A DNA stretch of 64,000 nucleotides. It comes from an uncultured SAR116 cluster alpha proteobacterium. GTDB taxonomy: Bacteria; Pseudomonadota; Alphaproteobacteria; Puniceispirillales; Puniceispirillaceae. The position numbers and the translations under genes were made by a program. Position 1 is the stretch's first letter. Each line of letters opens with the position of its first letter. The stretch covers positions 1-64,000 of the forward strand of contig CACHEI010000003.1 in the NCBI GenBank assembly GCA_902578815.1, given 5' to 3'. The notes beneath the pieces are model-generated. The model saw only the letters and a program-made list of their open reading frames with translations. It did no database searches and was not told the origin of the DNA. Positions 54,730-63,807 of the stretch are shown here, piece after piece.

Positions 54730-55683
54730 TTAATCTAAACCCAACAGCCGTGCAGGCGTTGTTTTTGTCATTTTATCGATCTCATCTTGATTGAAACCTT
54801 GTGTGCGCATGTGGCTTATCCATAAGCGGATGGCTTCAATGGGCATGGCAGTTGACAGTTGCCCGGTATCCGAAGTCAAAACAACATTTTCTGCCCCAAC
54901 CAGTCTGATCATATCGCCAACATCTTGCACAGATATCAGCCGATCATGATCCAGTGGATCCCATATTCCATTGGGTATAGAGCTGAATCCCATTTCGAGG
55001 ACTGCCCCGTATTCACTAACCATCTGTGCTAAATCAGAATTAGGATATTTCATCACATGGTAATTGGCTGTGTGGACGACTGTCTTGGTAATGCCTCTTG
55101 TTTTTGCCTCAGACAACAAAATATGCGCCTCATCAACGCGCAAATGGCCTGTTGCCAACATGACGTCTGCCTCCGCCACAAGATCGAGGATTTCTTTTAC
55201 TTCATCCTTAATTTTGTTTTCACCGTCCAAAATTGTGAGGCCCTTACCCTCTTTGGGAAATTCCATGCCCAAAGTTTGATAACCCATGCCGTGGCCCTGA
55301 GATCTGACGTAAGCTGAATGATTTTCGGACCACATTGATGGCATCCAAACAGCGCGAACGCCGTTATTCAGGGCAATTTTAACAGCCATAGGATTGAAGC
55401 CACCAACAGATGGGTTTAAGCAAATCAACCCAAAAACATCTATCCCTCCACCGACTACTTTTTCAGCAAGATACGCGCGCTCGTGGGTGGATGAAAAATG
55501 GCTTTTCATCATAACTGCCCTCATCCCAACCGCTTTGGCAATTGCAACTAAATCTGTGTCATCAAGCAGTCGTTTGCAAAAATCAGGATTCGGGTGACAA
55601 TGAATATCGATAGTTCCCTTTAGGTCATCATAGACCCCGGAATTGATCATTATCTGCCATACAGGCTCATAGCCTTGCTCCAT
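54730..55683 (-). CDS. Amidohydrolase-like metal-dependent hydrolase (DUF6282-type)
   Basis: A 317-aa protein with a barrel-type metal site. DIHCHPNPDF (about 26-35) gives the first two His, MMKSHFSST a Lys and His near 59-64, and ATGHLRVDEA and VVHTANYH further His near 178-206. SDTGQLSTAMP supplies a late Asp. This pattern matches uncharacterised amidohydrolases of the DUF6282 group; no substrate is known to me. ATG 55683 has GAGAGG upstream. It is divergent from the fumarylacetoacetase-family gene and next to an amino-acid importer, so it may act on an imported N-acyl or ring amide. Confidence 0.75.
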   Translation of the reverse strand: MEQGYEPVWQIMINSGVYDDLKGTIDIHCHPNPDFCKRLLDDTDLVAIAKAVGMRAVMMKSHFSSTHERAYLAEKVVGGGIDVFGLICLNPSVGGFNPMAVKIALNNGVRAVWMPSMWSENHSAYVRSQGHGMGYQTLGMEFPKEGKGLTILDGENKIKDEVKEILDLVAEADVMLATGHLRVDEAHILLSEAKTRGITKTVVHTANYHVMKYPNSDLAQMVSEYGAVLEMGFSSIPNGIWDPLDHDRLISVQDVGDMIRLVGAENVVLTSDTGQLSTAMPIEAIRLWISHMRTQGFNQDEIDKMTKTTPARLLGLD

Positions 55684-55853
55684 GTTTACCTCTCATATTT
55701 CCAGACACATCATTGGATAAATCCGTTGCGAAAGACTAATCAACCATTAAACTCAATAAAATTCTATTTAGTGTTTTTTTAATATTTTATTGAATTTAAC
55801 TCAACAGAATACCATTTATCGAACAAATATGAGTCCAGATAGGGCAAGCGCAG

Positions 55854-56705
55854 ATGAAGTTTGTGAGATATGGCGAGTCCAATGCCGAGAAGCCTGGATT
55901 AATTGATGCAGGCGGAAACTTGCGTGATCTAAGCGATCATATATCTGACATCGATAGTTGCATGCTGAGCCAAGCTAGAATTGACAGTTTGGTCAGATTG
56001 GCCCCGGAAACCTTGCCCCTGGTAAAGGGGACGCAAAGACTTGGCGCCTGTATCGGGTCTGTGGGCAAATTCATTTGCATTGGATTGAATTATCATGAGC
56101 ATGCCAAGGAAACTGGTAACCCGGTGCCTGAGCATCCGATCGTATTTATGAAAGCAACCTCGGCAATTAATGGGCCATTTGATGAGGTAGTCTTACCTCG
56201 TGGATCGCAGCACACAGATTGGGAGATTGAACTTGGTGTCGTAATTGGTGAGAAGGCAAAATATGTAGACGCTGAAAACGCACTCTCTTATGTTGCTGGT
56301 TATTGTGTGGTCAATGATGTGTCAGAGCGTTTCTATCAGACGAAGCTGGCTGGGCAATGGACCAAAGGTAAATCATGCGACACTTTCGGTCCGATTGGGC
56401 CATGGCTTGTCACAGCAGATGAGATTGCCGACCCACAGAATCTGTTTATGACAATGGATGTAAATGGCGAAAGAATGCAGACAGGCAATACTAACGACAT
56501 GATTTTTACCGTGCGTGAGATCATTGCACACCTGTCGAGCTTGATGACCCTGCACCCTGGTGACGTTATTGCCACAGGTACACCGCCGGGTGTTGGAAGT
56601 GGCAAAAAGCCAAAGCCCATTTTCCTGCGCGCGGGTGACAGGATGGTGGGCAGCATCGAGGGGCTTGGCAGACAAGAACAGACGGTGGTCAGTGAACCTC
56701 TTTGA
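55854..56705 (+). CDS. Fumarylacetoacetate hydrolase family protein
   Basis: A 283-aa enzyme of the FAH superfamily. KFICIGLNYHEHAKETG near residue 73, the metal-binding WEIELGVVIGEKAKYV with preceding Asp near 124, GYCVVNDVSERFYQ, KSCDTFGPIGPWL and GDVIATGTPPGVG near 233-245 are in family order. Members cleave C-C bonds of 3-oxo acids or isomerise or hydrolyse ring-cleavage products (ureidoglycolate lyase and acylpyruvase relatives). Start ATG 55854. It is divergent from the amidohydrolase gene, suggesting a shared catabolic route. Exact reaction unknown. Confidence 0.88.
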   Translation: MKFVRYGESNAEKPGLIDAGGNLRDLSDHISDIDSCMLSQARIDSLVRLAPETLPLVKGTQRLGACIGSVGKFICIGLNYHEHAKETGNPVPEHPIVFMKATSAINGPFDEVVLPRGSQHTDWEIELGVVIGEKAKYVDAENALSYVAGYCVVNDVSERFYQTKLAGQWTKGKSCDTFGPIGPWLVTADEIADPQNLFMTMDVNGERMQTGNTNDMIFTVREIIAHLSSLMTLHPGDVIATGTPPGVGSGKKPKPIFLRAGDRMVGSIEGLGRQEQTVVSEPL

Positions 56706-56805
56706 CGTAATCAAATTCTAACACAGTTGTGCAATAGAGTGGGGAGCTCATTGGCATGACGGTTCAACATCGTTGACCCAAAAAAGGTCTGGCAATGGCA
56801 AGGAC

Positions 56806-58245
56806 ATGACAAGCTCTCCCTCAATACATTGGTTCCGGCAGGATCTTCGAGTTTCTGACAATCCAGCATTCAGCGCTGCTTGCGCAACGGGTGCTGTCCT
56901 TCCAATCTATATTCTTGATGACGATAACGCCGGCACCGATCGCATGGGTAGCGCCAGCAGGTGGTGGCTTCACCAATCGCTTGGCGCCCTAAATTTGGCC
57001 CTCGGTGGGAAATTACGTGTCTTCAAGGGAAACCCGCTGGAGATTATTCCCACCTTGGCCAAGGCTACTGATGCTGGTCTGATCTGCTGGAACCGCTGCT
57101 ATGAGCCGTGGCGCATTGCCAGAGACACGGTTTTGAAATCTGCATTGGAAGATGCTGGTATTGTTGTGCAATCCCATAATGGGTCTCTTTTATGGGAGCC
57201 ATGGGACATCAAAAAGAGTGATGGAACACCGTATAAGGTTTTTACACCCTACTTCCGTCGAGGCTGCCTCTCTGCGCCATCACCGCGTGTTCCTTTGCCA
57301 GTCCCAAATAAGTTCCAAATCTGGACTGGCATTGATCATCTAAGTGATATTCAGATCGACGATCTGGGACTTTTGCCAAAAGAGAATTGGCATAAGCAAT
57401 TTATTGGACACTGGACTCCGGGCGAGGCGGGGGCAACCCAGAAGCTGGAAAACTTTATCAACTTTGGTCTTGCCGGGTATAAAGAAGGCCGAAACTTCCC
57501 CGCGCAAGCCCACACGTCACGTCTTTCAGCTCATCTGCATTGGGGGGAAATTTCACCAAATCAGGCATGGTACGCGACGCGTGATATATTAGACGCTGGT
57601 CAACAGGAAGTTGATGCCGATAATTTCCTCTCGGAATTGGGTTGGCGGGAATTTTCCTATTCGCTGCTGTTTCACTGCCCTGATTTGCCGCGTCAGAACC
57701 TTCAACCAAAATTTGATAATTTTCCGTGGGAGCAAAATGTGGATCATCTGCGCCGCTGGCAGAGTGGACAGACCGGATATCCCATTGTTGATGCGGCGAT
57801 GCGTGAGCTTAGGCAGACAGGTTACATGCATAATCGGCTTCGTATGGTTGTAGGCTCGTTCTTGGTAAAGAATTTGCGGCTGCATTGGCATCATGGCGAG
57901 GCATGGTTTTGGGATTGTCTGGTTGATGCAGATCTTGCGAACAATAGCGCATCGTGGCAATGGATCGCGGGATGTGGCGCAGATGCTGCGCCCTATTTCC
58001 GCGTTTTCAACCCGGTGACGCAAGGCCAGAAGTTTGATCAGGACGGAGCTTTCACAAGACATTTTCTTCCAGAGCTCTCAGCACTTCCAGCAAAATATCT
58101 TTTCAATCCATGGGAGGCGCCGCCGCAGATTCTGGCCGATGCCGGTGTTGAGCTGGGCGTAACCTACCCGCATCCGATTGTTGATGTGAAAATATCCCGC
58201 GAGGCAGCGCTAGCTGCTTTTGCCAGTTTGAGGCAGATTTCATGA
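56806..58245 (+). CDS. phrA: Deoxyribodipyrimidine photolyase, class I type
   Basis: A 479-aa photolyase that repairs cyclobutane pyrimidine dimers with blue light. The N-terminal antenna domain begins IHWFRQDLRVSDNPAF. The FAD-binding helical domain has SRLSAHLHWGEISPNQAWYA, ELGWREFSYSLLFHCPDL, WQSGQTGYPIVDAAMRELRQTGYMHNRLRM and NNSASWQWIAGCGADAAPYFRVFNP, all family hallmarks. ATG 56806 is preferred to an upstream TTG. Its stop overlaps the start of the second photolyase gene (ATGA). Full length. Confidence 0.95.
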   Translation: MTSSPSIHWFRQDLRVSDNPAFSAACATGAVLPIYILDDDNAGTDRMGSASRWWLHQSLGALNLALGGKLRVFKGNPLEIIPTLAKATDAGLICWNRCYEPWRIARDTVLKSALEDAGIVVQSHNGSLLWEPWDIKKSDGTPYKVFTPYFRRGCLSAPSPRVPLPVPNKFQIWTGIDHLSDIQIDDLGLLPKENWHKQFIGHWTPGEAGATQKLENFINFGLAGYKEGRNFPAQAHTSRLSAHLHWGEISPNQAWYATRDILDAGQQEVDADNFLSELGWREFSYSLLFHCPDLPRQNLQPKFDNFPWEQNVDHLRRWQSGQTGYPIVDAAMRELRQTGYMHNRLRMVVGSFLVKNLRLHWHHGEAWFWDCLVDADLANNSASWQWIAGCGADAAPYFRVFNPVTQGQKFDQDGAFTRHFLPELSALPAKYLFNPWEAPPQILADAGVELGVTYPHPIVDVKISREAALAAFASLRQIS

Positions 58246-59768
58246 GCAAAGTCCTGCGCCTCGTTCTTGGTGACCAGTTGAGCCAGTCTCTCAGCAGTCT
58301 TGGCGATATTGACCGGAATAGTGATACCGTCCTGATGTGTGAGGTCATGGGTGAGGTGACCTATGTACGCCATCACAAAAAAAAGGTCGCTTTTATTCTC
58401 TCCGCGATGCGGCATTTCGCCGACACATTGTGTGAGGAGGGCATATCGGTCGATTACGTCTCACTCGATGATCCTGAGAACATTGGCAATTTTACGGGTG
58501 AGGTGGCACGCGCTGTTACCCGGCATGATGCTGAACGATTGATTGTTACTGCACCTGGAGAGTTCCGGGTTCTGGAAGAGATGCAGAACTGGGAGACGGA
58601 TTTTGGCATCGCGGTTGAAATTCGGCAGGACGACCGCTTCCTTTGCTCGCCCGAAATGTTCAAAAGATGGGCTGCCGGCCGTAAACAACTCCGTATGGAT
58701 TTTTTCTATCGGGAGATGCGCCGACACCATGACGTGTTGATGGTCGAGGGTAAACCTATTGGTGGCAAATGGAACTATGACATTGAGAACCGAGAGCGGC
58801 CAGACCCTTCACGGCAAGTGCCAGCACCACTTCAATTCTTGCCCGATGAGACAAGTCAGACGGTTTTGGAACTTGTGGAGAACTATTGTGCTGATCATTT
58901 CGGTGAGCTTGAGGAGTTTGGGTTCGCGGTTACACGGAAGCAGGCGCTTCAGGTTCTGGACCATTTTATTGTCAACCGACTTCCTGTTTTTGGCACGTTT
59001 CAGGATGCTATGATTGAGGGTGAGCCGTGGATGTACCATAGCCACATAGGGTTCTACCTCAATGTCGGCTTACTGGGTCCGGGTGAGGTGATCACATCTG
59101 TGCAAAATGCTTATGAAATGGGTATAGCTCCGCTGAACTCGGTGGAGGGTTTTATTCGTCAAATCCTCGGGTGGCGAGAATTTGTCAGAGGCATCTACTG
59201 GTTAAAGATGCCGGGATATGCATCGCAAAATTTTCTTGCAGCGGACCGGCCTCTCCCGGATTTTTTCTGGACAGGCGATACGCAGATGAACTGCCTACGG
59301 CAATCCATTGGTCAGACACAAAAATATGCTTATGCACATCATATTCAGCGTCTTATGGTTATTGGCAATTTTGCGCTTCTTACCGGGCTCGCCCCCAAAT
59401 TTGTTAATGAATGGTATCTTATCGTTTACGCTGATGCGTTTGAGTGGGTTGAACTGCCCAATGTTTCAGGGATGGTTCTGTTTGCTGATGGTGGCTATCT
59501 GGCGAGCAAACCCTATGCTGCTGGAGGTGCGTACATAAATCGTATGTCGAACTATTGTCAGAATTGCCGCTACAGGGTTGCAGAGAAAAACGGCAGTGAT
59601 GCCTGCCCGTTCAATTATCTTTACTGGCACTTTCTTATCAAGAACCGAGACAAGCTTGGCAACAATGCGCGATTGGGAATGATCTACCGATCTCTTGATC
59701 GGATGAGTGAGGAAAAGCAGCAAACAATCATGGATGATTCCCGCCACTTTCTGAATGGTCTTGCTTGA
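58242..59768 (+). CDS. phrB: Iron-sulfur bacterial cryptochrome/photolyase (FeS-BCP, PhrB-like)
   Basis: A 508-aa member of the prokaryotic (6-4) photolyase/CryB group. It begins LRLVLGDQLSQSLSSL, unlike class I enzymes. Four cysteines for a [4Fe-4S] cluster are visible: C351, C439, C442 and C455, with the same spacing as in Agrobacterium PhrB. FIRQILGWREFVRGIYWLKMP and NRMSNYCQNCRYRV are family segments. It is translationally coupled to the class I photolyase gene, so light repair of dimers and (6-4) products (or light sensing) is encoded together. Confidence 0.94.
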   Translation: MSKVLRLVLGDQLSQSLSSLGDIDRNSDTVLMCEVMGEVTYVRHHKKKVAFILSAMRHFADTLCEEGISVDYVSLDDPENIGNFTGEVARAVTRHDAERLIVTAPGEFRVLEEMQNWETDFGIAVEIRQDDRFLCSPEMFKRWAAGRKQLRMDFFYREMRRHHDVLMVEGKPIGGKWNYDIENRERPDPSRQVPAPLQFLPDETSQTVLELVENYCADHFGELEEFGFAVTRKQALQVLDHFIVNRLPVFGTFQDAMIEGEPWMYHSHIGFYLNVGLLGPGEVITSVQNAYEMGIAPLNSVEGFIRQILGWREFVRGIYWLKMPGYASQNFLAADRPLPDFFWTGDTQMNCLRQSIGQTQKYAYAHHIQRLMVIGNFALLTGLAPKFVNEWYLIVYADAFEWVELPNVSGMVLFADGGYLASKPYAAGGAYINRMSNYCQNCRYRVAEKNGSDACPFNYLYWHFLIKNRDKLGNNARLGMIYRSLDRMSEEKQQTIMDDSRHFLNGLA

Positions 59769-59808
59769 AGAGATGAAGTCAGGATTATGGTATATGGAGT
59801 GTCGAGTT

Positions 59809-60435
59809 ATGAAACGTAAGCTTTCCCCTTTTTGCCGTTCGGTTCAGTTTGTGCTGGCTATTGTGCTTTTGTTCGGCTTATCCATTACCAATTCGGCATG
59901 CGTCCGCAGTGACATCAATACGTTAGCTGATCGAAAACCGCAGCTTGATTTGCTAGCATTTTTTGAGGGGCAAACAGTTGCCTTAGGCATTTTTGAGGAT
60001 AGGTTTGGCAATCTGCGCCGTCAATTCAGGGTTGCCCTTGAGGGAACGGTCGATGGCGACGTGCTGACGCTTGACGAGAGCTTTCTCTATGATGACGGGG
60101 AGCAGGATTTTAGGAAATGGGTTATTCGCAGAACGGGGCAAGGTTATGATGGTGAAATCTTGTATGAGGGAAGTGCAGAAGACATTACGGGTGTTGCCAA
60201 AGGTGCCGTGTCCGGCAATGCTCTGAATTGGCAATATGATGTTGTGTTATCAATGGGTGGCCGTGACGTCGAAGTGCATTTTGATGATTGGATTTATCGA
60301 CAACATGAGGATGTGGCGATCAATCGTGCCTATGTCAGTAAATTTGGCATCGAAATTGGTTCTGTTACTATTGTGTTTTTTCGCGGTGATGCTGCTGATG
60401 CCGTCAGCCCCCTTGATCTGAAAAGATGGTCCTGA
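59809..60435 (+). CDS. DUF3833 family envelope protein
   Basis: A 208-aa protein with an N-terminal hydrophobic signal (about residues 10-30) ending NSAC, a weak lipobox, so it may be a lipoprotein. The rest has the DUF3833 pattern (LDLLAFFEGQTVALGIFEDRFGNLRRQF, then DESFLYDDGE and WQYDV, HFDDWIY, INRAYVSKFG). ATG 59809 is chosen with GGAG upstream; the frame opens earlier within the photolyase gene. Function of this family is unknown to me. It begins a run of small envelope-protein genes after the photolyases, an arrangement also common in other marine bacteria. Confidence 0.82.
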   Translation: MKRKLSPFCRSVQFVLAIVLLFGLSITNSACVRSDINTLADRKPQLDLLAFFEGQTVALGIFEDRFGNLRRQFRVALEGTVDGDVLTLDESFLYDDGEQDFRKWVIRRTGQGYDGEILYEGSAEDITGVAKGAVSGNALNWQYDVVLSMGGRDVEVHFDDWIYRQHEDVAINRAYVSKFGIEIGSVTIVFFRGDAADAVSPLDLKRWS

Positions 60436-60495
60436 TAAGCATTTGTCGTTAATAGTGGGCTGTATTTTTTGTCCGGGCTGAAGACTGGTTTTGTT

Positions 60496-61023
60496 ATGGT
60501 AAAGTTCGCCCAGGGCGCACTCGCGGCGCTCATTCTAGTTGTCGTGAATAGTGTTGCCAGCGCGCAGACAGCGATGGTTGATAGGTTCGTGCCAGAGGCT
60601 GCGCTTGTTGGCGAGGCGCGCTTCAAGGTGCTGCTTTTCCCTGTTTATGATGCCTCACTTTATGCACCAAAGGGCAATTATCGAAAATCTGGTCCGCTTG
60701 CGCTCGAGTTGAATTACCTTTTTGACGTCGAGAAGGAGCGCATTGTCAATCAAACGGTAAAGACCTTTGAGCGCCGTAAACTTGGCTCAGATGCTGATGT
60801 TGCGAAATGGCGTAAAATTATGGGTGAGCATTTTTCTGATGTGCAAAAGGGCGATCGGATACTGCTTGCCTTTCCCGACTTGCAGACAGTTGTTTTCTCA
60901 ACGAATGGAAGCGAGCCTACATTTGTGTCGGATGCGGGGTTTGCAGAGGCGTTCAAAGACCTCTGGCTTGGTGATAATGTGCGAAACAAGGGCTTTCAGA
61001 ACAAATTACTGGGTTTGAAGTAA
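60496..61023 (+). CDS. Chalcone-isomerase-fold periplasmic protein
   Basis: A 175-aa exported protein with a signal peptide (MVKFAQGALAALILVVVNSV, cleavage near ASAQ). The mature part follows the bacterial chalcone isomerase-like family (LVGEARFKVLLFPVYDASLYAP, then ALELNYLFDVEKERIVNQT and FKDLWLGDNVRNKGFQNKLLG). Such proteins are not known to isomerise flavonoids in bacteria; a lipid or fatty-acid binding role is possible. ATG 60496 used; a TTG lies nine codons earlier. It follows the DUF3833 gene in the same direction. Confidence 0.82.
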   Translation: MVKFAQGALAALILVVVNSVASAQTAMVDRFVPEAALVGEARFKVLLFPVYDASLYAPKGNYRKSGPLALELNYLFDVEKERIVNQTVKTFERRKLGSDADVAKWRKIMGEHFSDVQKGDRILLAFPDLQTVVFSTNGSEPTFVSDAGFAEAFKDLWLGDNVRNKGFQNKLLGLK

Positions 61024-61083
61024 CCTTCTGTCCATTGTGGTTTAGGCTTGATGGTGTCAAGCTATAAAGGGAGTAGTTGCCTG

Positions 61084-61641
61084 ATGCGGCTTGGTGCATT
61101 TTTTTTCGAAATTCTGCCGTTGGTCGGCTTCTTTATTGCCTTTCACTATCTCGGCTTATTGCCTGCTGCAGCGATCTCAGTTGGCCTTGGGCTGCTTGTT
61201 TTATTAATTGCGCGATTTCGGGACCAACGCTTTGCAAAGTTTCCGCTGTTCTCACTGATCATTTCTGCTTTGTTTACGTTGGCGGCGTTGCTCTTTGATG
61301 CAGCTGTTTTTGTCAAAATCCAGCCGACCCTGTTCAATGGAGCATTTGCAGCAATCCTGTTTCTTGGGCTGTCGAGGGGGCGGGCTGTGATGCGAGAGTT
61401 CTTCGGCGACCAATTTGATTTGACTGAGTCCACGTGGCACCAACTCAGCTTTCGGTGGGCCTGTTTCTTTTTGGTTCTGGCCGTTGCTAACGAATTGGCT
61501 TGGCGACTGCTGGATGAGGCTGACTGGGTGGCGTACAAAACCTTTGTTGCAGCGCCGGCGAGTATGATCTTCATGTTGCTGCAGTTGCCCCTGACTTTGC
61601 GTGGTCAACGCGACATCAAACAATTTCTCAATAGGGAATAG
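61084..61641 (+). CDS. Septation protein A family membrane protein (YciB/IspZ-like)
   Basis: A 185-aa inner-membrane protein with five or six helices. FFEILPLVGFFIAFHYLGLLPAA at the N-terminus, KIQPTLFNGAFAAILFLGL near 88 and ESTWHQLSFRWACFFLVLAVANELAWR near 125 match the intracellular septation protein A family, linked to cell division and envelope integrity. GGGAG stands upstream of ATG 61084. The last 14 bp overlap the convergent short-chain dehydrogenase gene. Confidence 0.88.
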   Translation: MRLGAFFFEILPLVGFFIAFHYLGLLPAAAISVGLGLLVLLIARFRDQRFAKFPLFSLIISALFTLAALLFDAAVFVKIQPTLFNGAFAAILFLGLSRGRAVMREFFGDQFDLTESTWHQLSFRWACFFLVLAVANELAWRLLDEADWVAYKTFVAAPASMIFMLLQLPLTLRGQRDIKQFLNRE

Positions 61642-62374
61642 GCTTGCCATCATAGGCGAAAAAACCACCCGAGTCTTTTGGCGTCAGCCTATTCAGCAAA
61701 GACCACAGCATGTTGGCACTATTTTCGACGGTGAATAGGCCGCCCTTGGGTACATGCGATTGAAATGGTTTTGACAGTGCTGTATCGACGGTGCCAGGGT
61801 GCAGTGTGGCGACACAAGCATTGGGATTGTAACGTGCCATCTCGATGGACAGGGTGCGCATCAGTTGGTTCTGCGCCGCTTTGCTGGCACGGTATGCATA
61901 CCAGCCTCCCAACTGGTTGTCGCTGATCGATCCAACACGTGCCGAGATGCTCGTAAAACAAAGAGCATGGTCTCCGCGAAGTGCTTGCAAAAGAGCTTTT
62001 GCTAGTAAAATTGGGCCGGTTGCATTGACCTGATAGGCGTAGGTCAGAGCCTCTGCATCAATGTCGGCAAGACGCTTTTCTGGCCTTATGACTCCATCTT
62101 TGAGAACGCCGGAACAACAAATTACGCGATTGAGTTTGTCCGTCTGTGACCGAATTTGCTCGCCCGCCTTTTCAATGCTATCCGGCTCGAGATTGTCCAG
62201 CGCAAGCCAAGTAATGTTTGGTCCTGGCGGCAAATCCGCATAACCCTTTGTTGCTGCGGGGTGTCGCGCTGTTAGAAACAGGTGATTTGCATCGGACTCA
62301 ATAGCCTTGTGCGCCATAGCGAGGCCGATGCCACGACCCGCCCCTTGAATTACCACGTTCATTAGCTGAGACAT
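61628..62374 (-). CDS. Short-chain dehydrogenase/reductase
   Basis: A 248-aa Rossmann-fold oxidoreductase. The cofactor motif QGAGRGIGLAM is near residues 9-19, and the catalytic Tyr-x3-Lys is in WYAYRASKAAQNQ near 158-170 with an upstream Ser in TSISARVG. The end carries GGFFAYDGKPIPY, as in the CsgA/C-factor-like group. Substrate unknown. It runs against septation protein A and overlaps it by 14 bp, and is divergent from the DUF4864 gene. Confidence 0.9.
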   Translation of the reverse strand: MSQLMNVVIQGAGRGIGLAMAHKAIESDANHLFLTARHPAATKGYADLPPGPNITWLALDNLEPDSIEKAGEQIRSQTDKLNRVICCSGVLKDGVIRPEKRLADIDAEALTYAYQVNATGPILLAKALLQALRGDHALCFTSISARVGSISDNQLGGWYAYRASKAAQNQLMRTLSIEMARYNPNACVATLHPGTVDTALSKPFQSHVPKGGLFTVENSANMLWSLLNRLTPKDSGGFFAYDGKPIPY

Positions 62375-62504
62375 CTTTGGTTATGAGGCGTAATTGAAAA
62401 CTTTGTTTTTTTTTCTGTATTTGGATTACGTTGGCAGCTGGACCATATTGATAAATTGGGATGCCTCTACCATTTACACAAGGGTAGAAAGGCGAAGAAA
62501 TTTT

Positions 62505-62993
62505 ATGTTTTTTGCAAGATTAAAAAGAAAAGTCTCGATCAGACAGGTTGTTACGATTTTGGTTTTTTGCGTGATGTCGATTTCGGCAAGCGCAGATCTC
62601 GTCAAGCCAGATCCCTCAATCGCGCCAGCTGAGGTCGTGGCTATCCAACTCAAGGCCTTACAATTCAATGATAATCCGGAGCCTGATTTTGGCATCGTCC
62701 AGACATGGGCATTCGCACATCCACGCAACCGTTCGGCAACAGGACCGCTTCCAAGATTTGCAGCAATGATCAAGAACCCGCCCTATGCCGAGATGCTGAA
62801 CCACAGCCGGCATGAAATATCCCCTGTCATGGTTGGGCCGAATATTGCACAGTTTGATGTGTTGTTGCAGACTGGCGGCGGCAAAATTCTCTTGTTTCAG
62901 TGGGGGGTTGAAAAGGTTGAATCTGGTGAATTCGCCGGTAGTTGGATGACAGTCGCTGTTTCTATGCCAAGGCTCGCTGGCCAAGGAAGCTAG
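62505..62993 (+). CDS. DUF4864 family exported protein
   Basis: A 162-aa protein with a signal peptide (about residues 1-30, hydrophobic VVTILVFCVMSISA, cleavage near SASA-DL). The mature region has PAEVVAIQLKALQFNDNPEPDFGIVQ and PRNRSATGPLPRFAAMI, then NPPYAEMLNH, as expected for DUF4864. Function is unknown. ATG 62505 has a purine-rich stretch upstream; the frame opens earlier at 62394 in sequence unlike protein. Its end overlaps the EamA pseudogene by 4 bp on the other strand. Confidence 0.82.
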   Translation: MFFARLKRKVSIRQVVTILVFCVMSISASADLVKPDPSIAPAEVVAIQLKALQFNDNPEPDFGIVQTWAFAHPRNRSATGPLPRFAAMIKNPPYAEMLNHSRHEISPVMVGPNIAQFDVLLQTGGGKILLFQWGVEKVESGEFAGSWMTVAVSMPRLAGQGS

Positions 62994-63806
62994 CGTAATT
63001 GTCGTTCGTGCCAGAAAGCAAAGAGTCCTGCCCCCACAATGACGGTGAAACCCAGCACAATATTACTATTAAGAAAAGCGTCAAAGGCCCAGACGCCAAC
63101 AGTTGATGCAAAGACAAGATGGGAATGGGCAAACGGTTCCAGTCTGGAGGCCTTAGTGACGTTTTAAGCCTTGATCAAAAGAAAATGGCCACTGACCCTT
63201 GTCCAAAAGAAGCTGATATCGATAGAGTTAAGTCGGGCGGCATACCCTGTCAAAACCCCAAAGACAGCAAAACATAGTGTGCTGACTATAGGTGGTATCG
63301 TATTTAGATCAAAAAAAACCGTACCAGGCTGAATTGCAACGATGACCCCGCAAAATCCAACTATAATGGCTGCCCAGCGCCGCCATCCTGCCCGCGCTCC
63401 CAGAACGATTGCGGAGTGGACGGTTATGGTTTAAGGATGGCTGGTAAGAGTTGCCTGATATTCGACCAAGCCATCAAGAATGAAGGACCTAACCGCAACA
63501 CATATATGGGCAAAAAGTAGAGCGCTGCGACCCATCTGAAGAACAGGTTGCCTGGTTCTAACAAATTCACAATTATTCCCATTATACTGGGTAAGCGACA
63601 CCACAAACAGTGCAAAGAACCAATAACGGATATCACAATTGTAAGAACATTGTAACTTTCTGCCAGATGACAAGAGATGCCGTCCTGACTGGCAAAAACC
63701 ATCGTCGCCAGAATTATCAGGATCATACCAAGGGTTGGCTTACTTTTGCTCGGAGTTTTTGGACTCGATTGTCTAAGCGTAGGCCCAGCGCTGGCTGATT
63801 GCTCAT
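62990..63806 (-). pseudogene. Frameshifted EamA/DMT permease pseudogene
   Basis: Minus-strand sequence gives EamA-like pieces in different frames. From about 63745 there is GMILIILATMVFASQDGISCHLAE (first helix), then a changed middle with a stop near 63424. A separate piece WRRWAAIIVGFCGVIVAIQPG (63390-63330 region) is followed by a stop around 63168. A last piece LEPFAHSHLVFASTV ends in FWHERQLR with TAG at 62992-62990. At least two frameshifts or stops separate these pieces. The likely old start is ATG 63806, one base after the ung stop. Nonfunctional. Confidence 0.8.
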
Positions 63807-63807
63807 G

